DNA from: Porphyromonas pasteri
GTDB lineage: Bacteria > Bacteroidota > Bacteroidia > Bacteroidales > Porphyromonadaceae
DNA length: 64,000 bases
NCBI RefSeq assembly: GCF_014647755.1
Contig: NZ_BMPU01000002.1
Location: forward strand, 124,001-188,000
Direction of reading: 5' to 3'
Of the stretch, positions 36,596 through 44,765 are shown piece after piece. The notes below the pieces were generated by a model that saw nothing but the letters and a program-made list of their open reading frames with translations, had not been told where the DNA came from and made no database searches. How positions within the stretch are numbered: the stretch's first letter is position 1; the number at the start of each line of letters is the position of its first letter. The translations under genes were made by a program, and so were the position numbers.

Positions 36596-37558
36596 TTAGA
36601 TTTCCTTGGCTTCCCAGCCGAGAGCGCTGGCACCGAGGACGGCAGCGTCGCTCTCCTTGAGCTGAGAGACGAGGAGCTTGGTCTTGCCTTCGTAGATCTT
36701 GAGGATGTTCTTCTCCATGTGGTGACGGATGGGGTTCATCAGGAGGTCACCAGCCTTGGTGAGACCACCGAAGAAGATGATCGCTTCGGGAGAGGAGAAG
36801 GTGACGAAGTCCGCGCAGGCTTCGCCGAGGATAGCCCCCGTAGACTCGAAGATCTCGAGAGCGAGACGGTCGCCAGCCGAAGCAGCATCGAAGACGTCCT
36901 TACTCGTGATCGTGTCGATATCCAGCTCACGGAGCTTGCTCTCGTCGGAGCGGATGGTGAGGTATTCGCGAGCCGTACGTGCTACACCCGTAGCCGACGT
37001 GTAGGTCTCGAGACAGCCCTGACGGCCACAGCCGCACATACGGCCATTGCGACGGACGATCATATGACCGAGTTCGCCAGCGAAACCATCGTGCCCGTAG
37101 ACGAGCTGACCACCGACGACGATACCGCTACCGACGCCCGTACCGAGCGTGATGACGATGAAGTCCTTCATACCGCGTGCAGCACCATAGGTCATCTCAC
37201 CGATAGCGGCAGCGTTAGCGTCGTTGGTGAGTGCCACGGGGATACCGATGCGATCCTGGATCATCTGAGCCAAGGGTATCTTACCCTTCCAAGGGAGGTT
37301 GGGGGCGAACTCGATAGAGCCGTTGAAGTAGTTACCGTTAGGCGCACCTACACCGATACCACGGATCTTCTCCTTGCCACCGACCTGCTCGATGAGCATA
37401 TTGAGTCCTGTGACGAGGTCATTCAGGTAGAGCTCAATATCGATGTGCGTACCAGTCTTGATCGAGGCGTTGACGACGACATTACCACGGGCGTCGACGA
37501 CACCGAAGACGGTGTTCGTCCCACCGAGGTCTACACCTATTACATAGGGCTTTTCCAT
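36596..37558 (-). CDS. ROK-family sugar kinase (glucokinase-like)
   Basis: The 320-residue protein starts EKPYVIGVDLGGTNTVFGVV with the ATP-binding loop. It holds the ROK cysteine motif GHMIVRRNGRMCGCGRQGCL, which binds zinc, and the catalytic aspartate in NDANAAAIGE. Phosphorylation of glucose or a related hexose is the likely role. I chose the ATG at 37558; a longer frame upstream would run into the promoter. It is monocistronic. Confidence 0.9.
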   Translation of the reverse strand: MEKPYVIGVDLGGTNTVFGVVDARGNVVVNASIKTGTHIDIELYLNDLVTGLNMLIEQVGGKEKIRGIGVGAPNGNYFNGSIEFAPNLPWKGKIPLAQMIQDRIGIPVALTNDANAAAIGEMTYGAARGMKDFIVITLGTGVGSGIVVGGQLVYGHDGFAGELGHMIVRRNGRMCGCGRQGCLETYTSATGVARTAREYLTIRSDESKLRELDIDTITSKDVFDAASAGDRLALEIFESTGAILGEACADFVTFSSPEAIIFFGGLTKAGDLLMNPIRHHMEKNILKIYEGKTKLLVSQLKESDAAVLGASALGWEAKEI

Positions 37559-37603
37559 TAGCTGTGCTTGTGTACTATGATGTGAGATATTCTTGTTGTT
37601 GAA

Positions 37604-37611
37604 CAAAGATA
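37604..37611 (-). promoter_or_regulatory. -7 box of the ROK kinase gene
   Basis: TATCTTTG on the minus strand, 46 bp before the ATG at 37558. Confidence 0.5.
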
Positions 37612-37619
37612 GTTTTTTT

Positions 37620-38185
37620 CACCGATCAGTTGGCTCCGCCCCCCACGCACTCCCCGCGTGGAGTCCCCCAGGTCGGTACCATAAGACACCTGCATAGGGC
37701 AGTAGCTCGCCTTACATCCAGGCCTCCCGCCACTGACGGCTCGACTTATCCCCAGTGCTTAATATAAGTGAAGTATATAGAGGAAGAATAAATTTTTTTC
37801 TCTCTATCTCCTACTGTTATTATAGTCGGTGGAATCGTGGGTAATCCTATTAAGGCTTCACTTCCTTCACTCAGCTCCTCCACGGACTTATCCTAATGCT
37901 TTGCGCTTCCTGCCCACAGGGTATTCACAGGTGACTTCCCGCTTATAGCTGGGCTTTGGGTGCAGTCGAGGGGAAGGCATCCACATCTCGGGGGATTACA
38001 CTGCTCGCTCTCGCTCTTCTCGGTATGTGTATTGGAGTGGGATAATCTTGCGAGTTATCTACACCCCGAGGGAAGGGGGGAGAGGGGAGTAAGGTCGTCG
38101 CTGGAGGGGTGGGGATGAGTCTCCTATTTATCCCATGCTTACCCACTTGTTTTCCCCAGCTCACAGAGGGGGTGGAGTAGGGTGC
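37620..38185. other. Large gene-free region with near-match DnaA boxes (possible oriC)
   Basis: No ORF or RNA gene was recognised in this unusually long gap. It contains an AT-rich stretch (37786-37834) and three nine-base sequences one change from TTATnCACA: TTATCCCCA (37746-37754), GTATTCACA (37921-37929) and TTATCTACA (38055-38063). Weaker forms occur at 37888 and 38128. Replication origins look like this, but the motif is short and neither dnaA nor a gene divergence is present. Signature sequences of tmRNA, SRP RNA and RNase P RNA were looked for by eye and not seen. Confidence 0.25.
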
Positions 38186-39316
38186 TTATCGTGCTTCGTG
38201 GAGGTAGCTCAGGATAGCTCTTGCAGCGCGTGGGGCGCTGGGCTCCGTGCCCATCAGCTCCTGCAGCTGGGCCAGTGCCTGTAGCTGGTCCGTGCGGCGG
38301 TGGTCCTCCTCAGGGATGAGGCGGGAGAGGATCGAGAGGATCTGTACGGAGTGGGCGCGGTCAGCGAGGAGCTCGGGGACGGCGGAGCGGTCTAGGATGA
38401 GGTTGACCAGCGAGAAGTAAGGCACACGGAAGAGGCGCTCGAAGGCCAGGCGAGCGATGCGCCTACCGCCCATACGATAGCAGACGACCATAGGGATGCC
38501 CCATAAGCCTGCCTCCAGCGTCGCCGTCCCCGAGGTGACGAGGGCAGCATGGGCACGGCGCATGAGTCCGTAGGTATCTCCGAAGAGGATGGGGGTATCG
38601 CTGTACTTACCGAGGTGGGGGGCGTAGTCTGCTGCGGTAAGCCCTGGAGCACCAGCGATGACGACACGCCAGCCCAACTGAGAATAAGCAGCGGTAGCAG
38701 CGAGCATCTCGGGGAGGTTGTCCCGTAGCTCAGACTGACGGCTCCCCGGTACGAGGAGGAGCATCTGCTCACGCTCTACGGGCTCGGGGTGCTCAGCGAG
38801 GTAAGTGAGCTTCGCATCGACACAAGGGTTGCCTATATATGCTGTACGAAGGCCGCGGTCGCTGAAGTAGCTGGTCTCGAAGGGCAGGATACTCAGCCCG
38901 AGGTCTACATAGCGGCGGAGCTGGCGTATGCGTCCTGCTCTCCACGCCCAGAGCTTGGGGAGGATGTAGTAGATGACGGGGCAGCGTAGCTCCTTCTTGG
39001 CGTAAGGGATGATGAAGCGGAAGTTGAAGTCTGCGTAGTCCACAGGGATGACCACATCGGGGGCGAAGTCACGCATAGCAGCCTGTATCTGCCGGCCGAT
39101 GCGGGTGAGCTTCCCGAGGTTCTTGACGACGCTGACGATGCCCATGAAGGCGACCTCACGGTAGTGGACGATGGGGGCGACACCTGCTGCGGCCTCCATC
39201 TTGTCTCCACCCATAAAAGCAAACGAAGCCTCTGGATCCTCAGCCCGCAGCGCCCGTATGAGCGCCGAGGCGTGGAGGTCGCCAGAGGCTTCGCCTGCGA
39301 CTAAGAAGTAGCGCAT
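38186..39316 (-). CDS. lpxB: Lipid-A-disaccharide synthase
   Basis: GT19 glycosyltransferase that joins UDP-2,3-diacylglucosamine and lipid X at the inner membrane. The N-terminus RYFLVAGEASGDLHASALIR is diagnostic. Other conserved stretches are YYILPKLWAWRAGRIRQL and LLLVPGSRQSELRDNLPEML, and the C-terminal GTATLEAGLWGIPMVVCYRM. The 376 residues are normal. It is the last gene of glyS-lipoprotein-surE-lpxB, 4 bp after surE. Confidence 0.95.
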   Translation of the reverse strand: MRYFLVAGEASGDLHASALIRALRAEDPEASFAFMGGDKMEAAAGVAPIVHYREVAFMGIVSVVKNLGKLTRIGRQIQAAMRDFAPDVVIPVDYADFNFRFIIPYAKKELRCPVIYYILPKLWAWRAGRIRQLRRYVDLGLSILPFETSYFSDRGLRTAYIGNPCVDAKLTYLAEHPEPVEREQMLLLVPGSRQSELRDNLPEMLAATAAYSQLGWRVVIAGAPGLTAADYAPHLGKYSDTPILFGDTYGLMRRAHAALVTSGTATLEAGLWGIPMVVCYRMGGRRIARLAFERLFRVPYFSLVNLILDRSAVPELLADRAHSVQILSILSRLIPEEDHRRTDQLQALAQLQELMGTEPSAPRAARAILSYLHEAR

Positions 39317-39320
39317 AGTG

Positions 39321-40079
39321 CTATGCTGAGCGTTCGGCCAGGGCTTCGAGTTCCCCGAGCCACTGATAGTTCGTGCAGTCGAGCTGGAGAGGCGTGAGCG
39401 TCGCCCAGCCCTCCTTGAGGTAGTGCCAGTCGGCTTCCTTGGTATCCTCGGCGGGATCTTGACGACCCGTGAGCCAGTGGATACGCTTACCCCTGCCGTC
39501 CTCTGAGTGGACGAACTCCTCGACGAAGCGCCCTACAGTCATAGGGCATACCTTCAGACCCTTGGGCTTCGTCTTGGGGACGTTCAGCGAGAGCATCGTC
39601 TGCCAGGGTAGGGGCTTCTCAAGCATCATCTTCACGACACGCACGGTGTAGTCGATGCTGTCGGAGAAGTCGGGGTGCCAAGCGGTGTCATCGAGCGACA
39701 CGGCCAGCGAAGGGATTCCGTAGATACAGCCTTCGCGGGCAGCACCGAGCGTGCCGGAGTAGCTCACGCAGATACCCTCGTTGCTCCCGTGGTTGATGCC
39801 CGAGATGATGAGGTCGGGGCGCTGGTCTGGGAAGAGGGTGTTCAGTGCGAGCTTGACGCAGTCCACAGGCGTACCCTCGCAGCTATATACAGCGAGGTTG
39901 CCTTCGGTGGTGCGGTGCTTGAGGCGCAGAGGTTGGGTCGTGGTGATAGCGCCAGAGAAGCCCGAGCGGGGCCCGTCTGGAGCGACGATAGTCACCTGAC
40001 CGAAGGCGAGCATCGCCTGAGCGAGCTCTTGGATACCTGCGGCGCGGAAGCCGTCGTCATTGCTGAGGAGTATATGCAT
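39321..40079 (-). CDS. surE: 5'/3'-nucleotidase SurE
   Basis: Survival protein acting as a nucleoside monophosphate phosphatase. The metal-binding start HILLSNDDGFRAAGI is intact (Asp8, Asp9 region). Conserved GINHGSNEGICVSYSGTLGA supplies further ligands. The 252 residues are normal. The surE-lpxB pair is seen in other Bacteroidota, and the 4-bp gap indicates coupling. Confidence 0.95.
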   Translation of the reverse strand: MHILLSNDDGFRAAGIQELAQAMLAFGQVTIVAPDGPRSGFSGAITTTQPLRLKHRTTEGNLAVYSCEGTPVDCVKLALNTLFPDQRPDLIISGINHGSNEGICVSYSGTLGAAREGCIYGIPSLAVSLDDTAWHPDFSDSIDYTVRVVKMMLEKPLPWQTMLSLNVPKTKPKGLKVCPMTVGRFVEEFVHSEDGRGKRIHWLTGRQDPAEDTKEADWHYLKEGWATLTPLQLDCTNYQWLGELEALAERSA

Positions 40080-40097
40080 CTATAGGGTATAAGGTCC

Positions 40098-40628
40098 TTA
40101 GTTCGTGGAGGGCTTGATGACGCTCCCGAGGCGGACGCGGTAATATAGTGAGGTATAGCTCTCGGTACGCTCCACCATATTGTTGGTATTGAGGTACCAA
40201 GGCACTACGATAGAGGCTTCCGCTCCCTGATGGAGGTTCTGCACAGCGATCTGCAGGCCTACGGGGAGGCTGGCGACGGTCTCCTGCTGGACGGAGTTGA
40301 GGTCAAGGGTCTGGCGCACACGCATAGCCTTGAGGTTGTCCTTGATCCAGTCGCTCGTCGAGTAGGCGTCACGGAAGAGCGTGACGGCATCGGTATAGTC
40401 CACCCCGACAGACGCATCGCCTGCCTTGGTGACCTTCATATAGATGAAGCCACTACCCGTGATACCGGGTACAGTGACGCGCTGGAAGTCCGTGCTGTCG
40501 GCGAAGGCGCGGAAGGCCCGCTCATTCGTGGCACGGCGCTCCTGGGCGACGTCGATAGTGCTATTGCAGCTCGTGAGGCCAAGGAGCGTAAGCAGGGCGA
40601 GGCCTGTGGTGATCTTGCTTATCATCAT
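40098..40628 (-). CDS. Lipoprotein, possibly FKBP-like
   Basis: The 176-residue product has a lipoprotein signal (ISKITTGLALLTLLGLTSC) with lipobox LTSC. The mature part has GSGFIYMKVTKAGDASVGVD followed by YTDAVTLFRDAYSTSDW and LPVGLQIAVQNLHQGAEASI. This order resembles a diverged FKBP-type peptidyl-prolyl isomerase domain, but the catalytic pocket is not convincingly conserved. A role in the cell envelope is inferred from the lipobox only. It is cotranscribed with glyS and surE by position. Confidence 0.65.
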   Translation of the reverse strand: MMISKITTGLALLTLLGLTSCNSTIDVAQERRATNERAFRAFADSTDFQRVTVPGITGSGFIYMKVTKAGDASVGVDYTDAVTLFRDAYSTSDWIKDNLKAMRVRQTLDLNSVQQETVASLPVGLQIAVQNLHQGAEASIVVPWYLNTNNMVERTESYTSLYYRVRLGSVIKPSTN

Positions 40629-40670
40629 TGTCTCTTAGATGAAGTGGTGGGCACCTCTCTTGGGTGGGGG

Positions 40671-42212
40671 TTAGATCTTGCGCAGCAGGCTCTTCAGCGA
40701 AGTAGCCTCGTAGAGTACGCGGGAGAGCTCGCTGATAGCGACGCGCTCCTGCTGCATCGTGTCGCGGTGACGCAGGGTGACGGTATCATCCTCCATCGTC
40801 TGGTGGTCGATGGTGACGCAGTAGGGCGTACCGATAGCGTCCTGACGGCGGTAGCGCTTACCGATAGAGTCCTTCTCATCGAGCTGGCAGTTGAAGTCGA
40901 ACTTCAGCTCGTCGTAGATCTCCTGTGCCTTGGCATCGAGGCCGTCCTTACGTACCAGGGGTAGGATAGCGAGCTTGACAGGAGCGAGAGCTGCGGGCAG
41001 GCGCAGTACCGTGCGCTTCTCACCACCCTCGAGGGCTTCCTCTTCGTAGGAGCCACAGACGAGGCTGAGGAACATACGGTCGACACCGATAGAGGTCTCG
41101 ATGACGTAGGGCACATAGCTCTCACCCAGCTCGGGATCGAAGTACTGCATCTTCTTGCCGCTGAACTCCTCGTGACGCTTCAGGTCGAAGTCCGTACGGC
41201 TGTGGATACCCTCTACTTCCTTGAAGCCGAAGGGCATCTCAAACTCGATGTCCGTAGCTGCGTTGGCGTAGTGCGCCAGCTTCTCGTGGTCGTGGTAGCG
41301 GTACTTCTTGTCGCCGAGGCCGAGGGCCTTGTGCCAGCGAAGACGCAGGTCCTTCCAGAAGTCGAACCACTTGAGCTCCTCACCGGGACGGACGAAGAAC
41401 TGCATCTCCATCTGCTCGAACTCGCGCATACGGAAGATGAACTGACGGGCGACGATCTCATTGCGGAAGGCCTTACCGATCTGTGCGATACCGAAGGGCA
41501 CCTTCATACGACCCGTCTTCTGCACATTGAGGAAGTTCACGAAGATCCCCTGAGCCGTCTCGGGGCGCAGATAGACCTTCATCGCACCGTCGGCTGTGGA
41601 GCCCATCTCGGTGGCGAACATAAGGTTGAACTGGCGGACCTCCGTCCAGTTGCGCGTGCCACTGATGGGGCAGACGATCTCGTAGTCGAGGATGATCTGA
41701 CGCAGCTCCTCGAGGTTGGTATCGTTCATAGCAGCAGCGAAGCGACTGTGCAGCTCTTCCCACTTAGCCTGATACTCGAGTACACGGCCATTGGTGGAGC
41801 GGAACTGCGCTTCGTCGAAGCTCTCGCCGAACTTCTTCGCAGCCTTGGCTACCTCCTTATTGATCTTCTCCTCGATCTTCGCCAGCTGATCCTCGATGAG
41901 GACGTCAGCGCGGTAGCGCTTCTTCGAGTCCTTGTTGTCGATGAGGGGGTCATTGAAGGCGTCGACGTGGCCAGAGGCCTTCCAGATCTTGGGGTGCATG
42001 AAGATCGCTGAGTCGATCCCTACGACGTTAGGAGCCAAGAGGGTCATCGCCTCCCACCAGTAGCGCTTGATGTTGTTCTTCAGTTCGCTACCGAGCTGTC
42101 CGTAGTCGTAGACAGCGCCGAGGCCGTCGTAGATTTCGGAGGAGGGGAAGACGAAGCCGTATTCCTTACAGTGGGCGATCACCTTCTTAAAGAGGTCTTC
42201 TTGCTGTGCCAT
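40671..42212 (-). CDS. glyS: Glycyl-tRNA synthetase (dimeric type)
   Basis: Class II synthetase of the single-chain alpha2 type, related to archaeal and eukaryotic enzymes. The protein has 513 residues. The N-terminus (KKVIAHCKEYGFVFPSSEIY) is followed by YWWEAMTLLAPNVVGIDSAI. Motif 2 lies in FGIAQIGKAFRNEIVARQFI and motif 3 in YVIETSIGVDRMFLSLV. The C-terminal anticodon-binding domain runs from about 385. In dual-type nomenclature glyS can also mean the tetrameric beta chain; that form is not present here. Confidence 0.94.
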   Translation of the reverse strand: MAQQEDLFKKVIAHCKEYGFVFPSSEIYDGLGAVYDYGQLGSELKNNIKRYWWEAMTLLAPNVVGIDSAIFMHPKIWKASGHVDAFNDPLIDNKDSKKRYRADVLIEDQLAKIEEKINKEVAKAAKKFGESFDEAQFRSTNGRVLEYQAKWEELHSRFAAAMNDTNLEELRQIILDYEIVCPISGTRNWTEVRQFNLMFATEMGSTADGAMKVYLRPETAQGIFVNFLNVQKTGRMKVPFGIAQIGKAFRNEIVARQFIFRMREFEQMEMQFFVRPGEELKWFDFWKDLRLRWHKALGLGDKKYRYHDHEKLAHYANAATDIEFEMPFGFKEVEGIHSRTDFDLKRHEEFSGKKMQYFDPELGESYVPYVIETSIGVDRMFLSLVCGSYEEEALEGGEKRTVLRLPAALAPVKLAILPLVRKDGLDAKAQEIYDELKFDFNCQLDEKDSIGKRYRRQDAIGTPYCVTIDHQTMEDDTVTLRHRDTMQQERVAISELSRVLYEATSLKSLLRKI

Positions 42213-42296
42213 GAGAGCAGTTGCTTATTCTATTATCTATTTGGATTGTATCGATGTGATAGCTGCGACGCACCGATGCGAGGTGCGCACAGTCCA

Positions 42297-42304
42297 CAAA
42301 GTTA
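42297..42304 (-). promoter_or_regulatory. glyS: -7 box of the glyS operon
   Basis: TAACTTTG on the minus strand. The leader of about 80 nt contains a small CGCACC/GGTGCG hairpin at 42269-42287. Confidence 0.5.
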
Positions 42305-42494
42305 CACATTCTCCTCTACTTACGTACGCTACGGATCGGCTCCGAAAGGCCCGCTCGCTGACCGCACTTCGGGCGGGTGACTCCCGTCCGTGTAGAAGTC
42401 AGCACCTCATCAATAAGCTGGAGGTCCTCCAGCTACCTAATTAGCCTTCTTCTGAGTACCGAAGTAGCCCTACCATACGCCCTAGATAAACACT
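42305..42494. other. Gene-free stretch with a perfect 9-bp inverted repeat
   Basis: AGCTGGAGG (42416-42424) and CCTCCAGCT (42426-42434) are perfect complements around one base, giving a 19-bp palindrome upstream of glyS. It could be a protein-binding site; a hairpin with a one-base loop is less likely. Confidence 0.4.
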
Positions 42495-42535
42495 CGTGCG
42501 GGATGCCCTTGGCTTAGCCGAAAGCATCCCGCACG
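42495..42535 (-). terminator. Terminator of the lipoprotein gene at 42573
   Basis: A perfect 12-bp stem (CGTGCGGGATGC with GCATCCCGCACG) has an inner GGCT/AGCC stem. It is nearly identical to the hairpin at 43376, with paired base changes. The minus strand then reads AGTGTTTATC. Confidence 0.75.
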
Positions 42536-42572
42536 GAGTAGGGTGAGTACCCTGAGTATGATAGGATGGAGC

Positions 42573-43010
42573 TTATTTTGCTCGCTGGATGACCGTCATA
42601 CTTGGGGAGGCGAGACCCTTGTGGTTATCCTGGGCAACGAAGTCAACTGACCTATCCTGTCCCGTTTCATTCTTCTGGACTTCGACATCGATCACGGACT
42701 TGTTCTCTCTGACGATAAAGGCTACCCAGTCGTAAGATATCTTGAGGTCTCCATTCGATAGGGTGTCGATCTTCTTCGTTAAGTAGGTCTCAGACTTTGG
42801 ATCTAGTATACCGATGATATGCCAATCTATTTTATGGTTGTACGGCTTTCCTGAGGCCGTCAACACACGGAAGGACTTTTGCTGGGCTTGGCTATCGAAG
42901 AACTTATTCATTTTACCCTCAATAGTGGGCTCATCCGTGACTCGGTCACAAGACGTGAGTACGAAGGTGAGCGCCATAACTACTGCCCAAAGGAGCTTAG
43001 ATGCTTTCAT
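42573..43010 (-). CDS. Small lipoprotein, function unknown
   Basis: From the ATG at 43010 (KASKLLWAVVMALTFVLTSC) the product has 145 residues, lipobox LTSC and a mature start DRVTDEPTIEGKMNKFFDSQ. The remainder alternates short strands (YNHKIDWHIIGIL, LKISYDWVAFIV, SVIDVEVQKNETG) and suggests a beta-sandwich. I recognise no family. It is AT-rich, stands alone with its own promoter and terminator, and lies next to a palindrome array. Confidence 0.65.
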   Translation of the reverse strand: MKASKLLWAVVMALTFVLTSCDRVTDEPTIEGKMNKFFDSQAQQKSFRVLTASGKPYNHKIDWHIIGILDPKSETYLTKKIDTLSNGDLKISYDWVAFIVRENKSVIDVEVQKNETGQDRSVDFVAQDNHKGLASPSMTVIQRAK

Positions 43011-43061
43011 AAGAGTCTTTATACCTGAATGTGTTTTAGGTTTGTGAGTTCGTTTCGATAC

Positions 43062-43093
43062 CAAATATAGATATATCCTTTCAGTTTCTACAA
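43062..43093 (-). promoter_or_regulatory. Promoter of the lipoprotein gene at 42573
   Basis: On the minus strand TTG (43091-43093) precedes TATATTTG (43062-43069) by 21 bp. Confidence 0.5.
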
Positions 43094-43171
43094 GGTGTCT
43101 CTGTGAGCACTGCAGGAAAACTCCCGCACGCGTGGTGGAAAAGTCTCTTAGGACTACGGCTAAAGCTTTAT

Positions 43172-43248
43172 CTCGGTACGTGGATCTTAGGACTACGTAG
43201 GTGGATGATAGGATCTACGTGCAGAGTCTATAAATCTACGTACCTGGA
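43172..43248. repeat. Palindrome array, TACGTA family, four units
   Basis: Units modelled on CTACGTACGTGGA start at 43172, 43193, 43215 and 43236, steps 21, 22 and 21 bp. All four are imperfect (CTCGGTACGTGGA, CTACGTAGGTGGA, CTACGTGCAGAGT, CTACGTACCTGGA), so this looks like an older copy of the arrays at 7799 and 33258. Confidence 0.75.
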
Positions 43249-43375
43249 TAGAGGATATGCTGTATAGGAGGGGACTTATAGCACTGCGGGTAGGGCGTTA
43301 GTTCTTCTATGCGGAAAGGAAAAAGGCTGTATAGTCCGCCACATCATCGCCGTAGTGAAGGGATCTATAAAAGCC

Positions 43376-43414
43376 GTGCGGGACGCCCTCGGCTCAGCCG
43401 AAAGCGTCCCGCAC
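43376..43414 (-). terminator. Terminator of the lipoprotein gene at 43434
   Basis: GTGCGGGACGC pairs perfectly with GCGTCCCGCAC around an inner CGGCT/AGCCG stem. The minus strand continues GGCTTTTATAG. It is a sister of the hairpin at 42495. Confidence 0.8.
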
Positions 43415-43433
43415 AAGGTAGGGGAATGTACTA

Positions 43434-43904
43434 TTAGTACAGGATGCTGATCTCGCCTTCTCTGGTGAAGAGGTCCCACATACCTTCCTGTCCATTCGGG
43501 GATGAGTGGGCATTGCAGATGAGCATAAATTGCTCGTAGAAGGGGATCTCACGCGGGCGACTGATAGAGAGGGAGCTGACCCATGCGCGCCCAGTGGTGT
43601 CGTCCGAATCGATGACGCATTGGGCCGACTCGCTCAGCTTCGTATTGATCTTGGGGGAGACGAATAGCTTCACAGCTTTGTCCAGTGTGCTGATGGCCTT
43701 CTCTTTGCTCTTAGGATCGGTGGAGTCATACGTGGCGGTGAAAGCGCTGAGCTCGCTTTCGGAGAAGTTCTCCAAGCTGGATAGATGCCCTCTCTTTGCT
43801 TCTCTTTGGGAGGTAGGTAGGGCTTGCTTTGCGTTCTTCTCACAGCCCAAGTTGGGGAGAAGAAGGAAGAGAGCAAGTCCCCCTATAAGGAGCTTACTAT
43901 TCAT
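43434..43904 (-). CDS. Small lipoprotein, function unknown
   Basis: The 156-residue product starts NSKLLIGGLALFLLLPNLGC with lipobox NLGC, then EKNAKQALPTSQREAKRG, a charged linker. The middle (LSAFTATYDSTDPKSKEKAI, LDKAVKLFVSPKINTKL) looks helical and the end (PREIPFYEQFMLICNAHSS) beta-rich. No family recognised. It has its own -7 box and a hairpin terminator and is separate from the AlkD-like gene upstream. Confidence 0.65.
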   Translation of the reverse strand: MNSKLLIGGLALFLLLPNLGCEKNAKQALPTSQREAKRGHLSSLENFSESELSAFTATYDSTDPKSKEKAISTLDKAVKLFVSPKINTKLSESAQCVIDSDDTTGRAWVSSLSISRPREIPFYEQFMLICNAHSSPNGQEGMWDLFTREGEISILY

Positions 43905-43940
43905 AGGTTCGTCAGAGTTAGGTAGTGAGTATTGCTACTC

Positions 43941-43948
43941 CAAAGATA
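43941..43948 (-). promoter_or_regulatory. -7 box of the lipoprotein gene at 43434
   Basis: TATCTTTG on the minus strand, 37 bp before the ATG. Confidence 0.5.
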
Positions 43949-43986
43949 GAGAATAGTAGGAATCTCTACGCCTTCGCTGAAGGGGG

Positions 43987-44733
43987 CTATTTCGAGGCCT
44001 TTACGCGCAGGGCCTTGAGTAGGGTCTTGGTGTCGGGATCGATGCGACGCGACTCGCAGATCTTCTGGATGGCCTTGTTGTGCACCCACGGCTCGAAGCG
44101 CTTCTCAGCGAGGTAGGGGTGGGTCTCGGTGGGGTAGAAGGTGTAGCATTCAGCGATAGCCCACGCCAGCGCCATACGCACGTAGTAGCCCTCATGGCTC
44201 ACGGCGAGGTAGTGACGTAGTAGCTCGTCTATATGCTCATCGTCGATGAAGTACTGCATAAGGGCGACGATGCCGAAGCGCACCTCGTACTCCCCGCTGT
44301 GCTGGAGGTAGGGGAGGAAGAACGCCCAGAGCTCGGGGCCATGCTCACGGAGTAGCTTCTTCGGCTGGGGGAGGCTGAAGGAGTCGCAGACCGACCAGGA
44401 GTGGATGACCCGCACCCAGCGCGAGAGGTGGGTGAGGTAGTCGGAGAAGTCATTCACAGGGAGCATACCGAGGACAAGGCCCTGCAGGGTACGTGCCTCC
44501 ATGAAGTCCTCCTCTTCGGGGCGCTCGCCACGCTCAGCTTCGTCGAGGTAAGCAGGCCAGCTGCCACTACGCACGATACGCCGAGCGAGTGCACGTAGGT
44601 CGGATAGACGTACGCCGAGTACGCCTGCTATATAGGGATGTAGTCGCTGGGTAAAGGGCTGATTGCCCTGCTGAGCAAGCTCCAGAAGGTGCTCTGTGAT
44701 GCTTCGCTCGTCGATGCGATAGGGGCTGGACAT
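43987..44733 (-). CDS. AlkD-like DNA alkylation repair protein (HEAT-repeat fold)
   Basis: The 248 residues fit the DNA alkylation repair family of HEAT-like glycosylases. Characteristic stretches are LRALARRIVRSGSWPAY near the N-terminus, YLQHSGEYEVRFGIVALMQY, YYVRMALAWAIAECYTFYP and, at the end, NKAIQKICESRRIDPDTKTL. Removal of alkylated bases is the known role; whether this copy is active cannot be told. It follows the MoaF-like lipoprotein gene by 32 bp and may be the last gene of the ftsZ transcript. Confidence 0.85.
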   Translation of the reverse strand: MSSPYRIDERSITEHLLELAQQGNQPFTQRLHPYIAGVLGVRLSDLRALARRIVRSGSWPAYLDEAERGERPEEEDFMEARTLQGLVLGMLPVNDFSDYLTHLSRWVRVIHSWSVCDSFSLPQPKKLLREHGPELWAFFLPYLQHSGEYEVRFGIVALMQYFIDDEHIDELLRHYLAVSHEGYYVRMALAWAIAECYTFYPTETHPYLAEKRFEPWVHNKAIQKICESRRIDPDTKTLLKALRVKASK

Positions 44734-44765
44734 AGGCCTTAGACAGCAAAGGCCCCCGTGGGGAA

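Noticed and set aside
37620-38185. tmRNA, SRP RNA or RNase P RNA in the large gap
   Set aside because: Their conserved sequences (for example the tRNA-like ends of tmRNA or the RNase P GAGGAAAGTCC region) were not found on either strand.
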